NCBI RefSeq assembly: GCF_004365965.1
Contig: NZ_SOEB01000012.1
Location: 1-64,000 of the forward strand
From: Rhodovulum visakhapatnamense
GTDB taxonomy: Bacteria > Pseudomonadota > Alphaproteobacteria > Rhodobacterales > Rhodobacteraceae
Direction: 5' to 3'
DNA length: 64,000 nucleotides
Numbering within the stretch: position 1 is the first letter of the stretch; the number at the start of each line of letters is the position of its first letter. The notes under the pieces were generated by a model, which had not been told where the DNA came from, did no database searches, and saw only the letters and a list, made by a program, of their open reading frames with translations. Positions 30,364 through 40,011 of this stretch are shown piece after piece. A program made the translations under genes and the position numbers.

Positions 30364-31242
30364 ATGCCCACCTATTCCGCGCTGACCACGCTGACCGCGA
30401 AAGCGGCCGCCGACGCTCTGGCCGAGGCCATCGAGTCGCGGATGGACCCCGAACCCATCGGCGTCGGCGTCTTCGAGATCGAGGACGGCTCGGGCCTGTG
30501 GGAACTGGGCGCCTTCTTCACCGAGGCCCCCGACGAGGCCGGGCTGGCGCTTTTGGCGATGGTGCACGGGGCGCGGCCCTTCACCGTGTCCGAGGTGCCC
30601 GAGACCGACTGGGTCGCCAAGGTCCGGCGCGATCTGGCGCCGGTTCAGGCCGGGCGGTTCTTCCTTTATGGCAGTCACGATGCCGACCGCGTGCCCGAGG
30701 GGCCGGTGCCGCTGCTGATCGAGGCCTCGATGGCCTTCGGCACCGGGCATCACGGCACCACGCTGGGGTGCCTGCGCGCGGTCGACCGGTTGGCCGAGGC
30801 CGGGCTGGCCCCCGGTGCCGTGGCCGATATCGGCTGCGGCACGGCCGTTCTGGCGATGGCGGCGGCGCATCTGTGGCAGGTGCCGATCCTCGCCTCCGAC
30901 ATCGACCCGGTGGCGGTCGAGGTCGCCGAGGCCAATGTGGCGGCGAACGGGCTGGCGGGGCGCATCCGCTGCATCGAGGCGGCGGGGTTCGAGCATCCCG
31001 AGCTGGCAGCCGCGGCGCCCTACGGGCTGATCTTCGCCAATATCCTCAAGGCGCCGCTGATCGCGTTGGCGCCCGACATCGCGGCGCAACTGGCGCCGGG
31101 CGGGATCGCGATCCTGTCGGGGCTGCTGAACGAGCAGGCCGAGGAGGTGGCCGCAGCCTACGCGGCCTCGGGTCTCGAACTGGAGGGGGCGGAACAGATC
31201 GGCGACTGGACCACGCTTTGTGTCCTGAAGCGCAGGGCCTGA
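30364..31242 (+). CDS. prmA: Ribosomal protein L11 methyltransferase PrmA-like
   Basis: A 292-residue class I SAM methyltransferase. The N-terminal substrate-recognition domain precedes EASMAFGTGHHGTT, the hallmark of PrmA, then the SAM motif VADIGCGTAVLAMAAA and post-I acidic DIDP. IFANILKAPLIALAP matches the NPPY-like catalytic region (N-I-L). It trimethylates L11 in E. coli. ATG 30364 has AAAGG 10 bases upstream. Confidence 0.9.
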   Translation: MPTYSALTTLTAKAAADALAEAIESRMDPEPIGVGVFEIEDGSGLWELGAFFTEAPDEAGLALLAMVHGARPFTVSEVPETDWVAKVRRDLAPVQAGRFFLYGSHDADRVPEGPVPLLIEASMAFGTGHHGTTLGCLRAVDRLAEAGLAPGAVADIGCGTAVLAMAAAHLWQVPILASDIDPVAVEVAEANVAANGLAGRIRCIEAAGFEHPELAAAAPYGLIFANILKAPLIALAPDIAAQLAPGGIAILSGLLNEQAEEVAAAYAASGLELEGAEQIGDWTTLCVLKRRA

Positions 31243-31304
31243 GCCGCAATATTGCCGCTTTCTCCCGGCATCATGGCCGAACTTGGCCGATGCGGGAGAG
31301 GGCG

Positions 31305-31658
31305 ATGCAGGATCCCCAATATCGCGACTTCCAAAACCGGTTGCAGCGGGTGGCCGAGATGCACCGCTCGGGCCGCGCTTTCGAGACCGCTGACACATCC
31401 CGAATGGCCGCGCTGCGACGGCCGCGCCATGCCTTGAATCTTCCGCTGTGGCGGTCGCTTGGCGTCATGGCCGCGACGGTCACGCTGGTGAAGGTAGGTA
31501 TCCTCGTCCAGATCGGCGCCCCGGCCTATGCCGAGCGTCTGGCCCTGGCCGAAAGCCGCACACCGGTCGAGCGTGCGGCGGCTGCCGTCATGCAGATCGA
31601 CCCGGCAACGGGCTGGGTCGCGCGCGGGGTCTCGGCTTTGCTCGGCCGGGGGCGCTGA
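31305..31658 (+). CDS. Small membrane protein, conserved-type hypothetical
   Basis: A 117-residue protein. A basic N-terminal cytoplasmic part (to about residue 47) is followed by one TM helix (SLGVMAATVTLVKVGILVQI) and a short outside domain ending GWVARGVSALLGRGR. I recognise no family. ATG 31305 lies just after GGGAGAGG; an in-frame ATG at 31290 is possible. Codon use is typical. It follows prmA by 62 bp. Confidence 0.65.
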   Translation: MQDPQYRDFQNRLQRVAEMHRSGRAFETADTSRMAALRRPRHALNLPLWRSLGVMAATVTLVKVGILVQIGAPAYAERLALAESRTPVERAAAAVMQIDPATGWVARGVSALLGRGR

Positions 31659-31703
31659 CCGCCGCCGACCTGATCCGTTCCCTTGGCGCAGGGCGCGCCG
31701 ATC

Positions 31704-31907
31704 TCACCGCAGAAGGGTGTCGATGTCGCCGCGGCAGAGGCCGATATCGTCGAGTTCCCGATCGCTCAGCCGCGACAGCGCCTTGCGCGTGCGGCGCAAT
31801 TCGTCCCAGGCCTGAACCCGGGCGACAAGGGTGGTGACAAAACCCAAACGCGGGGCCGTCGCCAGCAGGCCGGCCGGTTGCGGATGCGAGAGTTCGAACA
31901 TGGCCAT
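31704..31907 (-). CDS. DUF1127 (YjiS-like) small protein
   Basis: A 67-residue protein ending RTRKALSRLSDRELDDIGL followed by CRGDIDTLL, the arginine-rich DUF1127 motif. Such small proteins in Alphaproteobacteria are linked to RNA turnover and to phosphate, stress and photooxidative responses. ATG 31907 has AAGGA eight bases upstream; ATG 31901 is possible. It is divergent from ruvC across 322 bp. Confidence 0.88.
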   Translation of the reverse strand: MAMFELSHPQPAGLLATAPRLGFVTTLVARVQAWDELRRTRKALSRLSDRELDDIGLCRGDIDTLLR

Positions 31908-31998
31908 CGTGAAGGTCCTTCCGTCGCTGCTGGTCGTTCGTCGACCGCATAAAAGCGCAGCTATTCGTCCGGAATGTGGTGCGCAAGCGGGCAATTAT

Positions 31999-32013
31999 GC
32001 ATGCGTCGCATGC
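31999..32013. promoter_or_regulatory. Perfect palindrome, possible operator of the DUF1127 gene
   Basis: GCATGCG-T-CGCATGC, seven-base arms around one central base, lies 92 bp upstream of the DUF1127 start. No regulator can be named. Confidence 0.35.
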
Positions 32014-32178
32014 GCTGGGCGCATGTCGGAAACGGGCGGCCAATTCCCCGTCATAAATGGGAAAAACCGCTTCCCCGTCTGGTCGCTTTCCGACCTCCAG
32101 AGGCCGTTTCCGGACTGCGGGCGCGGCCGGTGCCGCGATGGGGCATGAAACCGCCCGGCCGCATTCCGTCTGGCCGAT

Positions 32179-32193
32179 GTTCGCTTTTCGTGC
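32179..32193 (+). promoter_or_regulatory. LexA-like box upstream of ruvCAB
   Basis: GTTC-N7-GTGC at 32179-32193 differs by one base from the GTTC-N7-GTTC direct repeat used by LexA in Rhodobacter and related Alphaproteobacteria. It lies 36 bp before the ruvC start, where a repressor would block transcription. SOS control of ruvCAB is known in other bacteria; here it is inferred. Confidence 0.45.
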
Positions 32194-32229
32194 TACTGCG
32201 TCCGAAAAGCCACAAGAAATGGGGCAGCC

Positions 32230-32736
32230 ATGCGTGTCTTGGGCATCGACCCGGGCCTTCGGAACACCGGTTGGGGGGTGATCGACCAGCGGGGCAGCCG
32301 ACTCGGTCACATCGCGAACGGCATCTGCCACTCCTCGGGCGAGACCCTGGCCGAGCGGCTTTTGTCGCTGCACATCCAGCTGACCGAGATCGTTGCCCGC
32401 TACGCCCCCGAGGCGGCGGCGGTCGAACAGACCTTCGTCAACCGAGACGCGGCCGGCACGCTGAAGCTGGGGCAGGCGCGGGGCATCGCGCTGCTGGTGC
32501 CGGCGCAGGCCGGGCTCGAAGTCGGCGAATACGCGCCCAACGCGGTCAAGAAAGCCATCGTCGGGGTCGGCCATGCCGACAAGCGCCAGATCGACCATAT
32601 GGTGCGGCTGCAATTTCCCGGCATCGAGATCGCCGGGGCCGATGCCGCCGATGCGCTGGCCATCGCGCTGTGTCACGCCCACCATCTGGCGGGGGGCGCG
32701 CGGCTGGCGGCGGCGCTGGCCCGGGCGGGCGCATGA
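32230..32736 (+). CDS. ruvC: Holliday junction resolvase RuvC
   Basis: A 168-residue endonuclease that cuts Holliday junctions. Acidic residues are Asp7 in [12 protein letters not shown], Glu in [11 protein letters not shown], and the pair in [16 protein letters not shown]. It is first in ruvC-ruvA-ruvB; its stop overlaps ruvA by four bases. ATG 32230. Confidence 0.96.
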   Translation: MRVLGIDPGLRNTGWGVIDQRGSRLGHIANGICHSSGETLAERLLSLHIQLTEIVARYAPEAAAVEQTFVNRDAAGTLKLGQARGIALLVPAQAGLEVGEYAPNAVKKAIVGVGHADKRQIDHMVRLQFPGIEIAGADAADALAIALCHAHHLAGGARLAAALARAGA

Positions 32737-33410
32737 TCGGGCGGCTGGCCGGACGGCTGATCCACAAGGGCGCCGATCAGGTGATGATCGATGTCGGCGG
32801 CGTGGGCTATGTCGTGCATGTCTCGGACCGCACCCTGATGGGGCTGCCGGGGCCGGGCGAGGCGGTCGCGCTTTATACCGACCTGCTGGTCCGCGAGGAT
32901 CTGTTGCAGCTTTACGGCTTTCCGACGCTGCATGACCGCGAATGGCACCGGCTTTTGATGGGGGTGCAGGGGATCGGGGCGAAGGCCTCGATGGCGATCC
33001 TCGGCACGCTTGGGGCCGAGGGCGTCGGCCGGGCCATCGCGCTGGGCGACTGGGGCGCGATCAAGGCCGCGCCCGGCGTCGGCCCCAAGATCGCCCAGCG
33101 CGTGGTCAACGAGTTGAAGGACAAGGCCCCCGCGGTGATGGCGCTGGGCGGCCGCCTCGCGCCCGAGCCCGCGGCCGGGGCGGTGATCGAACCCGGCCCC
33201 GCAGCACCTGCGCCCGCGGCGCGCCCGCAGGCCCCGGTTTCGACGTCGGTTTCGGCCCAGGCCGATGCCCTGTCGGCGCTGGGCAATCTCGGCTATGCTC
33301 CGTCCGAAGCCGCCCAGGCGGTGGCGCGGGCCGCGGGCGAGACCCCCGGGGCCGACACCAAGACGCTGATCCGCGCGGCGCTGAAGCTGCTGGCCCCCAA
33401 GGCGGACTGA
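32733..33410 (+). CDS. ruvA: Holliday junction branch migration protein RuvA
   Basis: A 225-residue junction-binding subunit. The N-terminal OB-fold ([17 protein letters not shown]) is followed by helix-hairpin-helix motifs ([35 protein letters not shown]), an Ala/Pro-rich linker (about 140-170) and the C-terminal RuvB-binding domain ([19 protein letters not shown]). The linker is somewhat long. It couples to ruvC by overlap and to ruvB across an 11-bp gap. Confidence 0.96.
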   Translation: MIGRLAGRLIHKGADQVMIDVGGVGYVVHVSDRTLMGLPGPGEAVALYTDLLVREDLLQLYGFPTLHDREWHRLLMGVQGIGAKASMAILGTLGAEGVGRAIALGDWGAIKAAPGVGPKIAQRVVNELKDKAPAVMALGGRLAPEPAAGAVIEPGPAAPAPAARPQAPVSTSVSAQADALSALGNLGYAPSEAAQAVARAAGETPGADTKTLIRAALKLLAPKAD

Positions 33411-33420
33411 AGGCTGACTG
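33399..33420 (+). repeat. 11-bp tandem duplication at the ruvA-ruvB junction
   Basis: aaggcggactg (33399-33409) is followed by aaggctgactg (33410-33420), one mismatch. The ruvA TGA stop straddles the copy boundary; ruvB ATG begins one base after the second copy. Confidence 0.7.
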
Positions 33421-33421
33421 A

Positions 33422-34465
33422 ATGACCGAACCCGACCCCATGCTGCGCCCCGAGGCGCGCCCCGAGGATTCCGACCGCGCGCTGCGCCCCGAGACGCTTG
33501 ACGCCTTCATCGGCCAGGCCGAGGCGCGGGCCAATCTGCGGGTCTTCCTGCAAAGCGCGCGCCAGCGCGGCGAGGCGATGGACCATGCGCTGTTCCACGG
33601 GCCGCCGGGGCTGGGCAAGACCACGCTGGCGCAGATCGTCGCGCGCGAGCTTGGGGTGAATTTCCGCATGACCTCGGGGCCGGTGCTGGCCAAGGCCGGG
33701 GACCTTGCGGCGATCCTGACCAATCTGGAAAAGCGCGATGTGCTGTTCATCGACGAGATCCACCGGCTGTCTCCCGTCGTCGAGGAGATCCTCTACCCGG
33801 CGATGGAGGATTTCGAGCTCGATCTGGTGATCGGCGAGGGTCCGGCCGCGCGCACCGTCCGGATCGAGCTGCAGCCTTTCACGCTGGTCGGCGCGACCAC
33901 TCGGCTGGGCCTGCTGACGACGCCCCTGCGCGACCGGTTCGGCATTCCGGTCCGGCTGCAATTCTATACCGTGCCCGAACTGGAAGAGATCGTGGCGCGC
34001 GGCTCGCGCCTGCTGGGCATTCCCGCCGATCCCGAGGGCATCCGCGAGATCGCGCGCCGCGCCCGGGGCACCCCCCGGATCGCCGGGCGGCTGTTGCGCC
34101 GGGTCGTCGATTTCGCGCTGGTCGAGGGCGACGGGCGCATCACCCGCAAGGTGGCCGACCATGCGCTGACCCGGATGGAGGTCGATGCGGTCGGGCTCGA
34201 CGGCGCCGACCGGCGCTATCTCAGGCTCATTGCCGAGAACTATGGCGGCGGCCCGGTCGGCATCGAAACGCTCTCGGCCGCGTTATCGGAATCGCGCGAC
34301 GCTTTGGAAGAAGTGATCGAGCCCTATCTCCTGCAACAGGGGCTGATCCAGCGGACGCCGCGCGGCCGGATGCTGGCGCAGAAGGCCTGGACGCATCTGG
34401 GTCTTGCGGCGCCGCGCCCGGCCGGGCAAACCGCCCAGACCGACCTGTTCGACGAAGGCGCCTGA
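33422..34465 (+). CDS. ruvB: Holliday junction branch migration helicase RuvB
   Basis: A 347-residue AAA+ motor. Walker A is [13 protein letters not shown], Walker [11 protein letters not shown], sensor 1 LVGATTRLG, and the arginine-finger region LRDRFGI. A winged-helix C-terminal domain ends in [17 protein letters not shown] 33422. Confidence 0.97.
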   Translation: MTEPDPMLRPEARPEDSDRALRPETLDAFIGQAEARANLRVFLQSARQRGEAMDHALFHGPPGLGKTTLAQIVARELGVNFRMTSGPVLAKAGDLAAILTNLEKRDVLFIDEIHRLSPVVEEILYPAMEDFELDLVIGEGPAARTVRIELQPFTLVGATTRLGLLTTPLRDRFGIPVRLQFYTVPELEEIVARGSRLLGIPADPEGIREIARRARGTPRIAGRLLRRVVDFALVEGDGRITRKVADHALTRMEVDAVGLDGADRRYLRLIAENYGGGPVGIETLSAALSESRDALEEVIEPYLLQQGLIQRTPRGRMLAQKAWTHLGLAAPRPAGQTAQTDLFDEGA

Positions 34466-34537
34466 CGGGCCCCGGCTGCCGCCCCGTCTTGCGTTCCTGA
34501 CGACGGCGGCCGCGACAGATGCCGAAAGGAGACCGAG

Positions 34538-35200
34538 ATGACCCCCGAGGAGGTGACCGCGCTCTTTACCCGCTCCGAGGGCGACTATCTGTTCGCGCGC
34601 TGGGGACGGCCCATCGCGCCGGTGGTTTTCGGGGTCGACGACGCGACGCTGGCGACCTTCAAGGGCGCCTGCGAGGCTGTGGTTTCGCTGGCCGGGCACC
34701 AACTGACCGAAACCGACCCGGACCTCGGGTCCAACCTCATCGTCTTCTTCTTCGAGAACTGGCTGGAGCTGGTCCGGGTGCCCCATCTCGACCGGCTGGT
34801 GCCCGATCTGGTGCGCCGGGTCGGCCGGTTGCAGGCGGCGGGCGCAAACCAGTACCGGTTTTTCCGCTTCGACGAGGATGGCGCGATCCGCGCCGCCTTC
34901 GTCTTCGTGCGGATGGATGCGGATCTGGCCCGGGTTCCGGCGGAATCGATCGCGCTCAACCAGATGGTCCAGACGATCCTGCTGTGGTCCGACACCGCCT
35001 TCGCCGAGCGCAGCCCGCTGGCCCGCATGCCGGGCGGTACGCTGGTGTTGCGACCGGAGATTGCGGCGGTCATCCGGGCAGGCTATGACCCGGCGATGCC
35101 GACGGTCGCCCGGGATGCCAGCCACGCGCTGCGCCTCGCCGCCCGGATCGGCCGGACACTCGGGCAGACACTCGGGCAGACACTCGCGCAGGATACATGA
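34538..35200 (+). CDS. Conserved-type hypothetical protein between ruvB and ybgC
   Basis: A 220-residue soluble protein with no family that I can name and no signal peptide or TM segment. Aromatic-rich stretches (IVFFFENWLELVRVPHLDRL, YRFFRFDEDGAIRAAFVF) suggest a compact alpha/beta fold. ATG 34538 has AAAGGAG eight bases upstream. The last ten residues come from three 12-bp tandem units (GQTL repeats), so the C-terminus may vary between strains. The stop overlaps ybgC by four bases, tying it to the Tol-Pal cluster. Confidence 0.75.
   Translation: MTPEEVTALFTRSEGDYLFARWGRPIAPVVFGVDDATLATFKGACEAVVSLAGHQLTETDPDLGSNLIVFFFENWLELVRVPHLDRLVPDLVRRVGRLQAAGANQYRFFRFDEDGAIRAAFVFVRMDADLARVPAESIALNQMVQTILLWSDTAFAERSPLARMPGGTLVLRPEIAAVIRAGYDPAMPTVARDASHALRLAARIGRTLGQTLGQTLAQDT
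35155..35190 (+). repeat. Three 12-bp tandem units before ybgC
   Basis: gacactcgggca at 35155 and 35167, and gacactcgcgca at 35179. They encode the GQTLGQTLAQ tail of the upstream protein and end six bases before the ybgC ATG. Confidence 0.85.
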
Positions 35201-35592
35201 CCCACCGCTTTGCCGTCCGCGTCTATTACGAGGACACCGACCTTGCCGGCATCGTCTATTATGCCAATTACCTCAAGTTCATAGAACGCGGCCGGTCGGA
35301 ATGGGTGCGCGGGATCGGGCTTGATCAGGTGCGGCTGAAGGCCGAAACCGGCATCGTCTTCGCGGTGCGCCGGGTCGAGGCCGATTATCTGAGCCCGGCG
35401 AAGTTCGACGACCTGCTGACGGTCGAGACCGATCTGGTGCGGGCGACGGCCGCGCGGCTGGTGCTGGATCAGGCGGTTCTGCGTGGCGACACGCGGTTGT
35501 TCGAGGCCCGGGTGACGCTGGCTGCGCTGGGTCCCGAGGGGCGACCGGCGCGGCTTCCGGCAGAGTTTCGCCGAAGCCTCGAAACCGGGTAG
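35197..35592 (+). CDS. ybgC: Tol-Pal associated acyl-CoA thioesterase YbgC
   Basis: A 131-residue hot-dog thioesterase. The catalytic Asp is in VYYEDTDLAGIVYYANYLKF, the classic 4-hydroxybenzoyl-CoA thioesterase motif, with ERGRSEW following. YbgC binds acyl carrier protein and phospholipid enzymes in E. coli and is nearly always upstream of tolQ. ATG 35197 overlaps the previous stop. Confidence 0.94.
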   Translation: MTHRFAVRVYYEDTDLAGIVYYANYLKFIERGRSEWVRGIGLDQVRLKAETGIVFAVRRVEADYLSPAKFDDLLTVETDLVRATAARLVLDQAVLRGDTRLFEARVTLAALGPEGRPARLPAEFRRSLETG

Positions 35593-35619
35593 GCGAGGCC
35601 CCGCGCTGACGCGGTTGTG

Positions 35620-35649
35620 TTGGCAATCCCCCTTAAAACGCGCTAGCGT
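35620..35649 (+). promoter_or_regulatory. Possible promoter of tolQRAB
   Basis: TTGGCA (35620-35625) and TAGCGT (35644-35649), 18-bp spacer, lie 50 bp before tolQ in an AT-richer patch. Confidence 0.45.
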
Positions 35650-35699
35650 CCGGTGTAACGCGGGCCGGACGAACCGGCCCTTTCCAACGAGCAGGCAGA

Positions 35700-36395
35700 A
35701 TGGATACCGATACCCTTGCGATGGCGCAGGAGATTGACTTCTCCTTGCTCGCCCTTTTCTTGCGCGCGACCATCACGGTCAAGCTGGTGATGCTGTTGCT
35801 GATCGTGGCCTCGTTCTGGTCGTGGTCGATCATCATCCAGAAGATCATCACCTACCGGAAGGCCCGGGCCGAGGCCGCGCGCTTCGACGAGGAATTCTGG
35901 TCGGGCGAGCCGCTGGACGAGCTGTTCGACAAGATCGGCCCCGAACCGCAGGCCGCGCCGGAACGGATCTTTGCCGCGGGCATGATGGAATGGCGCCGCA
36001 GCCACCGTCAGGACGGCAAGCTGATCGCGGGCGCCGCCGCCCGGATCGATCGGTCGATGGACGTGGCCATCGCCAAGGAGACCGACAGCCTGAATGCCGG
36101 GCTGTCGTTCCTTGCGACGGTGGGCTCGACCGCGCCCTTCGTCGGGCTCTTCGGCACGGTCTGGGGCATCAAGCACGCCTTCGAACAGATCGCGCTGCAG
36201 CAGAACACCAACCTCGCCGTCGTGGCGCCCGGCATCGCCGAGGCGCTGGTGGCGACCGCGCTGGGGCTGCTGGCCGCCATCCCGGCCGTGATCTTCTACA
36301 ACAAGCTGTCGGCAGACAGCGACCGGCTGGGCGGGGGCTATGAATCCTTTGCCGACGAATTCTCGACCATCCTGTCGCGCCAGCTGGACGCCTGA
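35700..36395 (+). CDS. tolQ: Tol-Pal system inner-membrane protein TolQ
   Basis: A 231-residue ExbB/TolQ-family stator protein with three TM helices: about 20-45 (ATITVKLVMLLLIVASFWSW), 135-155 (LATVGSTAPFVGLFGTVWGI) and 170-195 (PGIAEALVATALGLLAAIPA). With TolR it forms the proton channel that energises TolA during outer-membrane constriction at division. Three bases separate it from tolR. Confidence 0.96.
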   Translation: MDTDTLAMAQEIDFSLLALFLRATITVKLVMLLLIVASFWSWSIIIQKIITYRKARAEAARFDEEFWSGEPLDELFDKIGPEPQAAPERIFAAGMMEWRRSHRQDGKLIAGAAARIDRSMDVAIAKETDSLNAGLSFLATVGSTAPFVGLFGTVWGIKHAFEQIALQQNTNLAVVAPGIAEALVATALGLLAAIPAVIFYNKLSADSDRLGGGYESFADEFSTILSRQLDA

Positions 36396-36398
36396 GCC

Positions 36399-36875
36399 AT
36401 GGGTGGCAGCCTGACCCCTCGCAAAAGCTCGGGTGGACGGCGGGTGCGCGGCCACCGCCGCCATCCCGCGGCGATGTCCGAAATCAACGTCACGCCCATG
36501 GTCGACGTGATGCTGGTGCTGCTGATCATCTTCATGGTCGCGGCGCCCATGCTGACCGCGGGCGTACCGGTCGAATTGCCCAAGACCGCCGCCAGCGCGC
36601 TGCCCTCCGAACAGGAGGCCCCCCTGACCGTCACGCTGACCGCGGACGGCAAGATCGTTTTGCAGGAAACCGAGGTGGCCTCGGACGCGTTGATCCCGAA
36701 ACTGAAGGCGGTGGCCGCCGAGCGCGAGGACGACAAGGTCTATCTGCGCGCCGACGGCGCCATCCCCTATGAACGTGTGGTGCAGGTGATGGGCGCGCTC
36801 AATTCCGCGGGCTTCCGCAATATCGGTCTGGTGACCGATACCGGCGGGCCGACCCTCGACGGGCGGAGCGAGTAG
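36399..36875 (+). CDS. tolR: Tol-Pal system protein TolR
   Basis: A 158-residue ExbD/TolR protein. A basic N-terminal tail ([12 protein letters not shown]) precedes one TM helix that begins [20 protein letters not shown], whose Asp carries the proton path. A periplasmic domain with [20 protein letters not shown] follows. Nine bases separate it from the tolA-like gene. Confidence 0.96.
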   Translation: MGGSLTPRKSSGGRRVRGHRRHPAAMSEINVTPMVDVMLVLLIIFMVAAPMLTAGVPVELPKTAASALPSEQEAPLTVTLTADGKIVLQETEVASDALIPKLKAVAAEREDDKVYLRADGAIPYERVVQVMGALNSAGFRNIGLVTDTGGPTLDGRSE

Positions 36876-36884
36876 GGCCGCAAC

Positions 36885-38066
36885 ATGAACACCGGGACCT
36901 ATATCTCGGGGGGCGCGCATCTGGGTCTGATCGCCTGGGTGATGCTGTCCGGGCTGTTCGACGCCCCGCCGCCGAAGCCGATGGAGGTGACCGACGTGAC
37001 GATCCTGTCCGGCGACGAGTTCGCGGCGCTGACGGCTCCGGCCGCGGCGCCGACGCCGTCGCAGGAGGTCGACGCGCCGGAGGCCCCGTCGCTGCCGCGC
37101 TCGCCGCGTCCCGCACCCGCGCCCGAGGCGCGCCCCCAGCGTCCCGAACCGCCCCCGCCGCAGGCCGCGGCCGAGCCCGACACCGCGCCCGAGGCGCTGG
37201 AGCCGCCCGCCGAGGCCGATGTGGCAGAGACCGTGACCGCGCCCGAGGCGCCCGAGATCCCCGAAGCCCCCGAGGCGCCGGTGACCGATACCGCGCCGCC
37301 GCGCCCCTCGACCCGGATCGCGCCCGAACCTTCGGCGCCGCCGCCCGAGGACGCGGTCGTGGCCGAGCAGCCGTCCGAGGCCACCCGCCCCGATCCGGCC
37401 GCCGAGCGGCCCACGCCCGAGGCCGACGAGGCCGCGCCCGAAGAGGCCGCCACCCAGACCGTGACCGAGGCCGAGGAACGGCCCGAGACCGGGCTGGCCA
37501 TGGCCTCGTCGCCCCGGCCCCGGAACCGCCCGAACCGGCCCGCAGCGCCCCCGCGCGAGACCCCGCCGCCCGCAGAGACCGCCGCCGCACCTCAGGCCCC
37601 GGCAGAGCCCGATGCCCCCGCCGAGACCGCCTCGGAAGAGGACAGCCTGGCCGATGCCGTCGCGGGCGCCGTTGCCGATGCGCTGTCGGAGCCCGCCGCC
37701 GCCCCCGAGGGCACCGGCGGGGCCGGGCGCGCGGCCAGCGGCCCGCCCCTGACCGCGGGCGAACGCGATGCGCTGCGCGTGTCGGTCTCGCGCTGCTGGA
37801 ACGTCGGTTCGCTCTCGACCGAGGCGATGCAGACCTCGGTCGTTCTCGGCGTGGACATGGAAGAGACCGGAAAGCCCAATATCGGGTCGATCCGGATGAT
37901 TTCCTGGACCGGCGGATCGGAATCCGCCGCACGCCAGACCTACGAATCGGCGCGCCGCGCCATAGTGATGTGCGGGTCGTCGGGTTTCCCGCTGCCGGTC
38001 GAGAAATACGACCAGTGGCGTCAGATCGAGATGACCTTCGACCCCGGAAAGATGAGGATTCGATGA
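36885..38066 (+). CDS. tolA: TolA-like energy transducer of the Tol-Pal system
   Basis: A 393-residue protein. A short cytoplasmic start and one TM helix ([16 protein letters not shown]) are followed by about 250 residues of Pro/Glu/Ala-rich spacer and a compact C-terminal domain ([20 protein letters not shown], then [15 protein letters not shown]) with two Cys. The spacer is acidic and proline-rich instead of the Lys/Ala helix of E. coli TolA, as is usual in Alphaproteobacteria. It spans the periplasm from TolQR to Pal/TolB. The stop overlaps the tolB start. Confidence 0.88.
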   Translation: MNTGTYISGGAHLGLIAWVMLSGLFDAPPPKPMEVTDVTILSGDEFAALTAPAAAPTPSQEVDAPEAPSLPRSPRPAPAPEARPQRPEPPPPQAAAEPDTAPEALEPPAEADVAETVTAPEAPEIPEAPEAPVTDTAPPRPSTRIAPEPSAPPPEDAVVAEQPSEATRPDPAAERPTPEADEAAPEEAATQTVTEAEERPETGLAMASSPRPRNRPNRPAAPPRETPPPAETAAAPQAPAEPDAPAETASEEDSLADAVAGAVADALSEPAAAPEGTGGAGRAASGPPLTAGERDALRVSVSRCWNVGSLSTEAMQTSVVLGVDMEETGKPNIGSIRMISWTGGSESAARQTYESARRAIVMCGSSGFPLPVEKYDQWRQIEMTFDPGKMRIR

Positions 38067-39391
38067 TGCTGCGCCTTCTGACCGCAATCCTGGCGCTGGT
38101 CCTTGGACATGCCGCGCTGCCGGCGCAGGCTCAGAACGGTCCGCTGAGGATCGTGATCGACGAAGGGGTGATCGAGCCCTTGCCCTTCGCCGTGCCCGAA
38201 TTCGTGGCCGAAAACGCGGCCGCCGCCGAATATGCGCAGAACATCACCCGCGTGATCGCCGCCGATCTGGAAGGCACCGGCCTGTTCCGCGAGATCCCGC
38301 GCGAGGCCTTCCTGTCGACGGTCACGAGCTTTGCCAGCCCGGTGCAATATGCCGACTGGAAGGCGATCAACGCCCAGGCGCTGATCACCGGCGCGGTCAG
38401 CGTCGACGGCTCGGGGCGGCTCAGCGTCAAGTTCCGCCTGTACGACGTCTATGCGCAGGCGCCGCTGGGCGACGGGCTGCAATTCGGCGGCGCGACCGGC
38501 AGCTGGCGCCGGGTGGCCCACAAGGTGGCCGACCAGGTCTATGCGCGGATCACCGGCGAGGGCGGCTATTTCGACAGCCGCGTCGTCTTCGTGGCCGAGC
38601 GCGGCCCCAAGAACGAACGCGCCAAGCAACTGGCGATCATGGATTACGACGGCGCCAACATGCAGGCGCTGACCGACGCCAATTCCATCGTGATCGCGCC
38701 GCGTTTCTCGCCCACGGGCGACCGCGTGCTTTATACCAGCTATGAAAGCGGCTTTCCCCGGATCTATCTGCTGGACGTGGCCACCGGCCAGCGCCGGGTG
38801 CTGGACGATCAGCCCGGCACCATGACCTTCGCGCCGCGCTTTGCCCCCGACGGCCGGCGGGTGCAGTTCTCGCTGTCCCAAGGGGGCAATACCGACCTTT
38901 ACGAGCTTGACCTGCAATCGGGTCGCCGCAGCAGGCTGACCGACGCGCCCTCGATCGAGACCGCGCCCAGCTTTTCGCCCGATGGCAGCCAGATCGTGTT
39001 CGAGTCCGACCGCTCGGGCACGCAGCAGCTTTACGTGATGCCAGCGAATGGCGGCGAGCCGCGCCGGATCTCGTTCGGGCAGGGGCGCTATGGCACTCCG
39101 GTCTGGTCGCCGCGTGGCGATTACATCGCCTTCACCAAGCAGAATCAGGGCCGGTTCCATATCGGCGTGATGCGGACCGACGGGTCCGAGGAACGCCTGC
39201 TGACCGCGTCCTTCCTCGACGAGGGCCCGACCTGGGCGCCGAACGGCCGGGTGATCATGTTCACCCGCGAAACCGCGGGCGCGGCCGGGGCGCCGGGGCT
39301 TTACACCGTCGACATCACCGGGCGGAACCTGCGCAAGGTCCCTTATCAGGGACAGGGCTCCGACCCGTCCTGGTCTCCGCTTCAACCCTGA
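38063..39391 (+). CDS. tolB: Tol-Pal system periplasmic beta-propeller TolB
   Basis: A 442-residue periplasmic protein. The signal peptide is cleaved after about AQAQ (residue 23). An N-terminal alpha/beta domain precedes a six-blade propeller with repeated motifs ([47 protein letters not shown]). It binds Pal and TolA. ATG 38063 overlaps the tolA stop by four bases; a hairpin terminator follows the stop. Confidence 0.96.
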   Translation: MMLRLLTAILALVLGHAALPAQAQNGPLRIVIDEGVIEPLPFAVPEFVAENAAAAEYAQNITRVIAADLEGTGLFREIPREAFLSTVTSFASPVQYADWKAINAQALITGAVSVDGSGRLSVKFRLYDVYAQAPLGDGLQFGGATGSWRRVAHKVADQVYARITGEGGYFDSRVVFVAERGPKNERAKQLAIMDYDGANMQALTDANSIVIAPRFSPTGDRVLYTSYESGFPRIYLLDVATGQRRVLDDQPGTMTFAPRFAPDGRRVQFSLSQGGNTDLYELDLQSGRRSRLTDAPSIETAPSFSPDGSQIVFESDRSGTQQLYVMPANGGEPRRISFGQGRYGTPVWSPRGDYIAFTKQNQGRFHIGVMRTDGSEERLLTASFLDEGPTWAPNGRVIMFTRETAGAAGAPGLYTVDITGRNLRKVPYQGQGSDPSWSPLQP

Positions 39392-39401
39392 GACCCGAAA
39401 G

Positions 39402-39425
39402 ACGCGCCCGGAGCCCCGGGCGCGT
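39402..39425 (+). terminator. Intrinsic-like terminator after tolB
   Basis: A perfect 10-bp stem ACGCGCCCGG / CCGGGCGCGT with a four-base loop, then TTCCCT, 10 bases after the tolB stop. It may set tolB apart from pal. Confidence 0.6.
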
Positions 39426-39491
39426 TTCCCTCATCCAATGCCGCTGGTAGGATGGCCTTGCCGGCGACGATCCGAAAAAAGGATTTCCTGA

Positions 39492-40001
39492 ATGACCCGC
39501 ATTACCACGTCGATCCTGCTGATGACGGCGCTTGCCGTGTCTGCCTGTTCGAATGCCGACCGCTTCGGGTCGGCCAGTGGCGCCGGGGGCGCCGGAGGGG
39601 CCTATGGCGCCAATGGCTCGCCCAGCGACCCGACCTCGGTGGCCTATTTCAACCAGACCATCGGCGACCGCGTGCTGTTCCTGGTCGACCAGAGCACCCT
39701 TTCGCCCGACGCAACCGTCACGCTGGACGGCCAGGCCAACTGGATGAACCAGAACACCGCCTATTCGGCCACCATCGAGGGCCATGCCGACGAACAGGGC
39801 ACCCGCGAATACAACCTGGCGCTGGGCGCCCGCCGCGCCAATGCGGTCAAGGAATACCTGGTCTCGCGCGGCGTCTCGCCGAACCGGCTGCAGACCGTGA
39901 CCTACGGCAAGGAACGCCCGATCGCGATCTGTTCGGAGGAATCCTGCTACGCCAAGAACCGGCGCGCGGTGACCGTGCTGGCCGCGGGCGCGGGGTTCTG
40001 A
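39492..40001 (+). CDS. pal: Peptidoglycan-associated lipoprotein Pal
   Basis: A 169-residue outer-membrane lipoprotein. Lipobox AVSAC gives the acylated Cys at about residue 19. A Gly/Ala-rich linker precedes the OmpA-like peptidoglycan-binding domain (ATIEGHADEQGTREYNLALG, RRANAVKEYL, YGKERPI). It anchors the outer membrane to the wall and to TolB/TolA. Ten bases separate it from cpoB. Confidence 0.96.
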   Translation: MTRITTSILLMTALAVSACSNADRFGSASGAGGAGGAYGANGSPSDPTSVAYFNQTIGDRVLFLVDQSTLSPDATVTLDGQANWMNQNTAYSATIEGHADEQGTREYNLALGARRANAVKEYLVSRGVSPNRLQTVTYGKERPIAICSEESCYAKNRRAVTVLAAGAGF

Positions 40002-40011
40002 GGAGGACGCG

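Larger units (their letters stand above)
31908..32229. other. Long divergent intergenic region DUF1127 / ruvC
   Basis: This 322-base gap holds no convincing gene. It contains a perfect odd-length palindrome GCATGCGTCGCATGC (31999-32013), several short inverted repeats, and a LexA-like direct repeat near ruvC (32179-32193). It is AT-richer than the flanking genes, consistent with two promoters and possible operators. Confidence 0.6.

Noticed and set aside
31974-32736. An upstream in-frame extension across ruvC into the ruvA frame
   Set aside because: The extension runs through the divergent regulatory gap and out of frame over ruvC. RuvA begins properly at ATG 32733, which overlaps the ruvC stop.
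36990-37740. Repeat-like, Pro/Glu/Ala-rich region
   Set aside because: It is the periplasmic spacer of the TolA-like protein. The codons vary, and no fixed DNA unit repeats.
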